NCBI GenBank assembly: GCA_964625865.1
Contig: CAZVEV010000263.1
Coordinates: forward strand, 1 to 8,958
DNA: 8,958 bases
Origin: CAZVEV01 sp964625865
Lineage (GTDB): Bacteria; Planctomycetota; Phycisphaerae; SM23-33
Direction of reading: 5' to 3'
Positions 5,389 to 8,958 of this stretch are shown here, in pieces (position 1 is the first letter of the stretch; each line of letters starts with the position of its first letter). The notes under the pieces are model-generated. The model made no database searches and was not told the DNA's origin. It was given only the letters and a program-made list of their open reading frames with translations. Made by a program: the position numbers and the translations under genes.

Positions 5389-7844
5389 TGAACAATACCT
5401 CAGTTACACGTAACATTCAACACGTGGGACAGCGACTTCTTGCCGTCTGGTCAGTGTTCATGATCATGTTGGTCATGGCTCCGAAAGTTTGTGCGGAGGC
5501 CCCGGACGTGAAGCCCTTAGCCGCATCGACCCTCGGTCATTGGGCGCTGGATGAAACCAAAGGCGCGTTGGACGGGGTACGATCGAGCGCGGGCCGGTAC
5601 GGTCGGGCGATCGACCTCGACGGGCGCAGCGGCTACCTGAAACTCGGGGACTTCGGCTCTGCGGCCGAAGCCACCATCGCCTTCTGGATGAAGCCGCGAA
5701 ACGTCGGCAAGGACGTCTACCAGGGCTTGGTGACGACGCCGTCCTGGGGAAAAGGCATGCTGCATCTACCCGTTCGCAAGGGCCGCATCGATGCATTCCT
5801 GCACCTTGGCGGCAGCGACCGCGCGCGCGTTCAAAGCGGCCCGTTAAAGGACGGGCGTTGGACGCACGTGGGCGTCACTATCAGCGCTGGAACGGGACGC
5901 ATCGTCCTCTTCGTGGATGGTCTGCGGGTCGATGAGGCCGAGACGCCGGGGCTTGCGAAGATCGTTCTGGACAACATGACGGCGGGCTATGAAGGGGAGA
6001 AGCGCTACTTCGACGGCCTTCTTGATGAGATCCTGGTCCTTTCCAGAGCCCTTTCGCCCCAAGGCGTGGCCTATCTCGCAGGCAAGGAAGCCAAACTGCC
6101 CCCCGGCGACCGTCTCGCCGCCTACCGGGTGGAACCGGACCCACGGCATATCGAAGCGGGGCGCCGGATCCCGGACGAGGGCTACTGCGATCAGCCCTAC
6201 GTGGCGATCACGAAGGACGGCAACTGGCTGTGCGTGCTGACGACGGGCAAGGGCCACGAGGGCCAGCGCGGCCAGCACGTCGTGGCGACGATCAGCAAGG
6301 ACCAGGGCAAGACCTGGGGGCCGTTGATCGACGTCGAGCCGGCGAACGGCCCGGAGGCGTCGTGGGTGGTGCCGCTGGTCGTGCCTAGTGGGCGCGTCTA
6401 CGCCTTCTACACCTACAACGGCGACAACATCGATACGCTGCCTGGCAGCAAGCGGAAGATCCGCGCTGACACGCACGGGTGGTACGCCTACAAGTACTCC
6501 GACGATGGCGGTCGCACTTGGTCGAAGGATCGCTACCGCATCCCGGTTCGCGTCACCGCGTGCGACCGAGCGAACCAATGGAAGGGTGAGGTCCAGCACT
6601 TCTGGGGCATCGACAAGCCCAAGATCAGCGACAGCGGGGTCAGGTTTGCTTTCACGAAACTCGGGCGCTATTTCCTCGGCAACGGCGAGGGCTGGATGAT
6701 CCACAGCGACAATATCCTCACCGAGTCCGAGCCCGAGAAGATCAATTGGACACTGCTGCCCGACGGCGAGCACGGGCTGCGCGTGCCGAAATTCGGGTCG
6801 ATTCAGGAAGAACACAATCACGTCCTCATCGGGCCCAAGCAGATGTACCTGGTCTACCGCAACAAGACCGGCTACCCGTGCCACACGTACAGCACCGACG
6901 GCGGGCGGACGTGGACCGAGCCGGTGCACATGACCTACTCCCCGGGCGGGCGGAAGATCAAGACGCCGCGCGCCTGCCCCAAGCTCTGGCGATGCAAGAA
7001 CGGGAAGTACCTGTTCTGGTTCCACAACCACAGTGGCAAGACGTTCTACGGCCGCAACCCGGTGTGGATCACGGGCGGGGAGGTCCGCGACGGGAAGATG
7101 CACTGGTCCGAGCCGGAGATCCTGCTCTACCACAACGAGGTCAAGGCCAGGGGCATGAGCTACCCCGACCTGATCGAAGCCGACGGCAAGTACTGGGTCA
7201 CCGAGACGCAGAAATCGATCGCGCGTGTCCACGAGGTCGACCCCACGCTGCTGGAAGGACTGTGGGCGCAGCTCGATGGCAAGGGCGAGGTGACGAGAGA
7301 CGGCCTGGTGCTGTCGCTCGACGCCAAGGCGGCCAAGAGCGAATCGGTTGCCATGCCCCGCCTGCCGGACCTGACCCGGACCAACACCGGGTTCGCCGTG
7401 GACATCCAACTGAAGTTCAAGGACGTCACGAGCGGGCAAGTCATTCTCGACAGCCGCGATGAGAAGGGCCGGGGCCTGGCGCTGGTGGTGGACAAGGCCG
7501 CCGCGCTTCGGCTGAGCTTTTCCGACGGCAAGAACAAGGCCGGGGTGTGGACCAGCGACCCGGGCCTGCTCGAGGCGAACAAGACGCACCACGTTACTGC
7601 GATCGTCGACGGCGGGCCGAACATCATCAGCTTCGTCGTGGACGGCAAGCTCTGCGACGGCGGGAAGTCACGGCAGTTCGGCTGGGGCCGGTTCGACCCG
7701 AAGCTGGGCGACGTCAACGGCTCGGACAAGCTGCGGCTGTCGCCATCGTTCACCGGGGAGATACGGAGTCTGCGCGTCTACGACTGCTACCTGCGGACCT
7801 CTGAGGCGGTGGCGAACTATCAGGCCCATGCAAAGCACCAGTAA
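5385..7844 (+). CDS. Secreted LamG / sialidase-fold / LamG protein
   Basis: This is an 819-residue exported protein. Residues 1-37 are a signal peptide (hydrophobic 18-33, cleavage near VCA-EA). Residues about 50-232 are an N-terminal LamG domain (AFWMKPRN, DGRWTHVGVTI, FDGLLDEILVLSRALS). Residues about 245-625 are the sialidase-type propeller with Asp boxes SKDQGKTW (304-311), SDDGGRTW (372-379) and STDGGRTW (503-510). Conserved residues are DQPY (269-272), QEEH (474-477), Arg529 (TPRA), Arg557 (RNPVW) and Tyr593 (SYPDL). Residues about 655-815 are a second LamG domain, homologous to the one in the 2487 protein. No PEP-CTERM tail is present, so the product is probably released or periplasmic. 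Its start overlaps the relic's stop, and CGGAG (5371-5375) is the likely ribosome site; ATG 5388 is also possible. It lies in one probable operon with the 2487 gene. The reaction is inferred to be glycan hydrolysis, and the substrate is unknown. Confidence 0.88.
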   Translation: MMNNTSVTRNIQHVGQRLLAVWSVFMIMLVMAPKVCAEAPDVKPLAASTLGHWALDETKGALDGVRSSAGRYGRAIDLDGRSGYLKLGDFGSAAEATIAFWMKPRNVGKDVYQGLVTTPSWGKGMLHLPVRKGRIDAFLHLGGSDRARVQSGPLKDGRWTHVGVTISAGTGRIVLFVDGLRVDEAETPGLAKIVLDNMTAGYEGEKRYFDGLLDEILVLSRALSPQGVAYLAGKEAKLPPGDRLAAYRVEPDPRHIEAGRRIPDEGYCDQPYVAITKDGNWLCVLTTGKGHEGQRGQHVVATISKDQGKTWGPLIDVEPANGPEASWVVPLVVPSGRVYAFYTYNGDNIDTLPGSKRKIRADTHGWYAYKYSDDGGRTWSKDRYRIPVRVTACDRANQWKGEVQHFWGIDKPKISDSGVRFAFTKLGRYFLGNGEGWMIHSDNILTESEPEKINWTLLPDGEHGLRVPKFGSIQEEHNHVLIGPKQMYLVYRNKTGYPCHTYSTDGGRTWTEPVHMTYSPGGRKIKTPRACPKLWRCKNGKYLFWFHNHSGKTFYGRNPVWITGGEVRDGKMHWSEPEILLYHNEVKARGMSYPDLIEADGKYWVTETQKSIARVHEVDPTLLEGLWAQLDGKGEVTRDGLVLSLDAKAAKSESVAMPRLPDLTRTNTGFAVDIQLKFKDVTSGQVILDSRDEKGRGLALVVDKAAALRLSFSDGKNKAGVWTSDPGLLEANKTHHVTAIVDGGPNIISFVVDGKLCDGGKSRQFGWGRFDPKLGDVNGSDKLRLSPSFTGEIRSLRVYDCYLRTSEAVANYQAHAKHQ

Positions 7845-8298
7845 GCCATGTCGGATTGCCGCGACATACGTAATGGGCACAGCATTCACAAGCTCGGCTA
7901 TAGCGATCCAGAGAGAAGAAGATCGGCAATAGTGACACAGAATAGACTTCACATTCATCGACGAGGGCTTCGAGGCGGGCGATGAAGTTTGTCCCGCCGG
8001 CAGGGCGGGCGGTGTGGGTGCAGTGGCGAAGGCCGGGGCGGCTGTGTTGGGTTGTGCAGGATGGATCGGCATGGACGTCATCCCCGTGCAAGGGCCCGGG
8101 TTCTGTTGTGATTATACGCGATCCCGCGCGGCGGGGGGTGTTGTTTGTCTGTGGGACCGAGGGGTCCTGCAACTGGCCGCTGAAGCGGCCAGTCCCTTTC
8201 TGCGCGAAGGGCCGGGTGGTGCGTGCAAGGGCGACGACGCGCCGGGAGCGTATTGTCTATTGCCCCTCACAAGAGCAAGTGGTGCCCAAAAGGGAGGC
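7845..8298. other. Non-coding stretch with clustered REP-like hairpins
   Basis: No gene is supported. Structures seen are: CCCGCC/GGCGGG at 7993-7998/8004-8009, with a competing GGCGGG at 7974-7979; GGACC/GGTCC at 8154-8158/8163-8167; a perfect 10-bp stem ACTGGCCGCT/AGCGGCCAGT at 8172-8181/8184-8193 with a 2-nt loop; and CCCTT/AAGGG at 8194-8198/8207-8211. A weak extended -10 (TGATTATAC, 8109-8117) has no -35. The first 120 bp are noticeably less GC-rich than the genes around them. An open frame continues from 8014 into the transposase remnant, but its first part resembles no transposase. The three consecutive hairpins at 8154-8211 are likely REP units near the RAYT remnant. Confidence 0.5.
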
Positions 8299-8859
8299 GA
8301 GTGGTGCCGGCGGCATGACGTGGCGATCCGGGCCTACTGCCTGATGCCGAACCACGTGCATTTGGTCGTGGTGCCCGCCTCGGCCGACGGGCTGCGGCGC
8401 GGGATCGGCGAGACCCACCGGCGGTATTCGCGGCGGGTCAACTTCCGCGAAGGCTGGCGTGGGCACCTGTGGCAGGGGCGTTTCGCCTCGTTCGTTATGG
8501 ACGAGCCGTACCTGCTGGCCGCCGCCCGGTACGTCGAGCGAAACCCCGTCAAGGCGGGTCTGGTCGACGCGGCCGAGCAGTGGCCCTGGTCGAGCGCCGC
8601 GGCCCACGTGGGCGACCGCCCGGCCGCCGAGGCAATCGCCGAGACCGACTGGCTGACCGAACGGATCGCCGGGTGGATATGCACGTGGCGGGAACACCTG
8701 CTGGAGCCCGAGCAGGCCGAACTGGCCGTCGCCATGCGCCAGCACGAGAACACCGGCCGTCCGCTGGGCGACGAGACGTTCGTCAAGAAACTCGAAGCCC
8801 TCCTCGGCCGCAAACTCCTGCCCGGCCGCCCCGGGCGTCCAAAGAAGCCGAGAAAATAG
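8299..8859 (+). pseudogene. REP-associated Y1 tyrosine transposase (RAYT), 5'-truncated
   Basis: From EWCRRH (8299) onward the frame reads as a Transposase_17 / RAYT-type HUH enzyme. AYCLMPNHVHLVVVP contains the metal-binding HUH pair (His codons at 8353 and 8359). RGHLWQGRF, DEPYLLAAARYVERNPVKAGLV and WPWSSA follow, and the tail is basic (GRPGRPKKPRK). The candidate catalytic tyrosines are the codons at 8509 and 8530. Such enzymes nick single-stranded DNA at REP hairpins and are single-copy domesticated relatives of IS200/IS605. The conserved N-terminal strand usually reading like HHVTQRGNRRQ, about 50 residues, is absent in all three forward frames upstream; hairpin DNA takes its place. The frame is open back to 8014, but that extension looks non-transposase. 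I therefore call it a decayed gene; a fused, still-translated 281-residue product cannot be excluded. Confidence 0.75.
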
Positions 8860-8958
8860 TATGGTGACGTGACAATACAAACGTGACAGCGAGTGAGCTG
8901 GCCAGTAGTTTGGCGAGTGAAGTGGCGAATGAGATGACACCGTGAGACATCAGGGAGC
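8860..8958. other. Short terminal stretch with purine-rich imperfect repeats
   Basis: After the transposase remnant the sequence is rich in GTGA/GAGTG motifs. GGCGAGTGAAGT (8912-8923) is followed by GGCGAATGAGAT (8924-8935), which matches at 9 of 12 positions. No gene, terminator or promoter is evident before the window ends. Confidence 0.3.

Noticed and set aside
5844..7592. 582-codon open frame on the minus strand (and a similar 480-codon one at 3378-4820)
   Set aside because: Both are shadows of the sialidase-fold genes, with arginine/valine-rich composition and no domain or ribosome binding site.
8109..8117. Extended -10 promoter (TGATTATAC) for the transposase remnant
   Set aside because: No -35 element is at the right distance, and the downstream gene is truncated. 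It is too weak to list as a promoter.

Overview
The window reads as a fragment of a high-GC environmental genome, most likely Planctomycetota and possibly Phycisphaerae-like. The evidence is two proteins with C-terminal PEP-CTERM sorting signals, secreted LamG (concanavalin-fold) proteins, large secreted sialidase-fold (Asp-box) proteins, and abundant REP-like hairpins with a REP-associated tyrosine transposase remnant. The taxon is an inference from protein style and was not tested. A run of 10 Ns at 929-938, beside homopolymer G/C tracts, shows this is a draft scaffold, so positions 1-928 may not truly neighbour the rest.

Layout. Positions 1-928 hold no gene I can support. They contain a degenerate tandem repeat of about 47-50 bp, one very good sigma70-type promoter (261-290) followed by small hairpins, a REP-like motif, and low-complexity sequence leading into the gap. 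Positions 939-1439 are also non-coding: three GGCGCC sites exactly 20 bp apart, then a BIME-like pair of inverted hairpins (1057-1213) and one more hairpin. The coding block is 1440-7844, all on the + strand: a LamG/PEP-CTERM protein (1440-2279), a sialidase-fold + LamG + PEP-CTERM protein (2487-5093), a relic carrying only the C-terminal end of a third sialidase-fold protein (5128-5388), and a LamG + sialidase-fold + LamG secreted protein (5385-7844). The tail is a hairpin-rich non-coding stretch and a 5'-truncated Y1/RAYT transposase (8299-8859).

How the parts may work together. The three intact genes encode exported carbohydrate-binding or carbohydrate-acting proteins. Two carry PEP-CTERM tails, which exosortase would process (no exosortase is in the window); the third lacks the tail and would be released or periplasmic. 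The two large paralogues share the same sialidase-fold core with differently arranged accessory domains. With the relic between them, they point to an expanded and rearranged tandem array for degrading or binding an external glycan. The catalytic core lacks an obvious FRIP arginine motif at the expected strand, so sialic acid should not be assumed as substrate. A leader with mutually exclusive hairpins lies between the first and second genes and may act as terminator or attenuator.

I see no defence system, CRISPR array, tRNA or rRNA. The most unusual items are the precisely truncated paralogue relic, the switchable leader, and the BIME/RAYT pairing.
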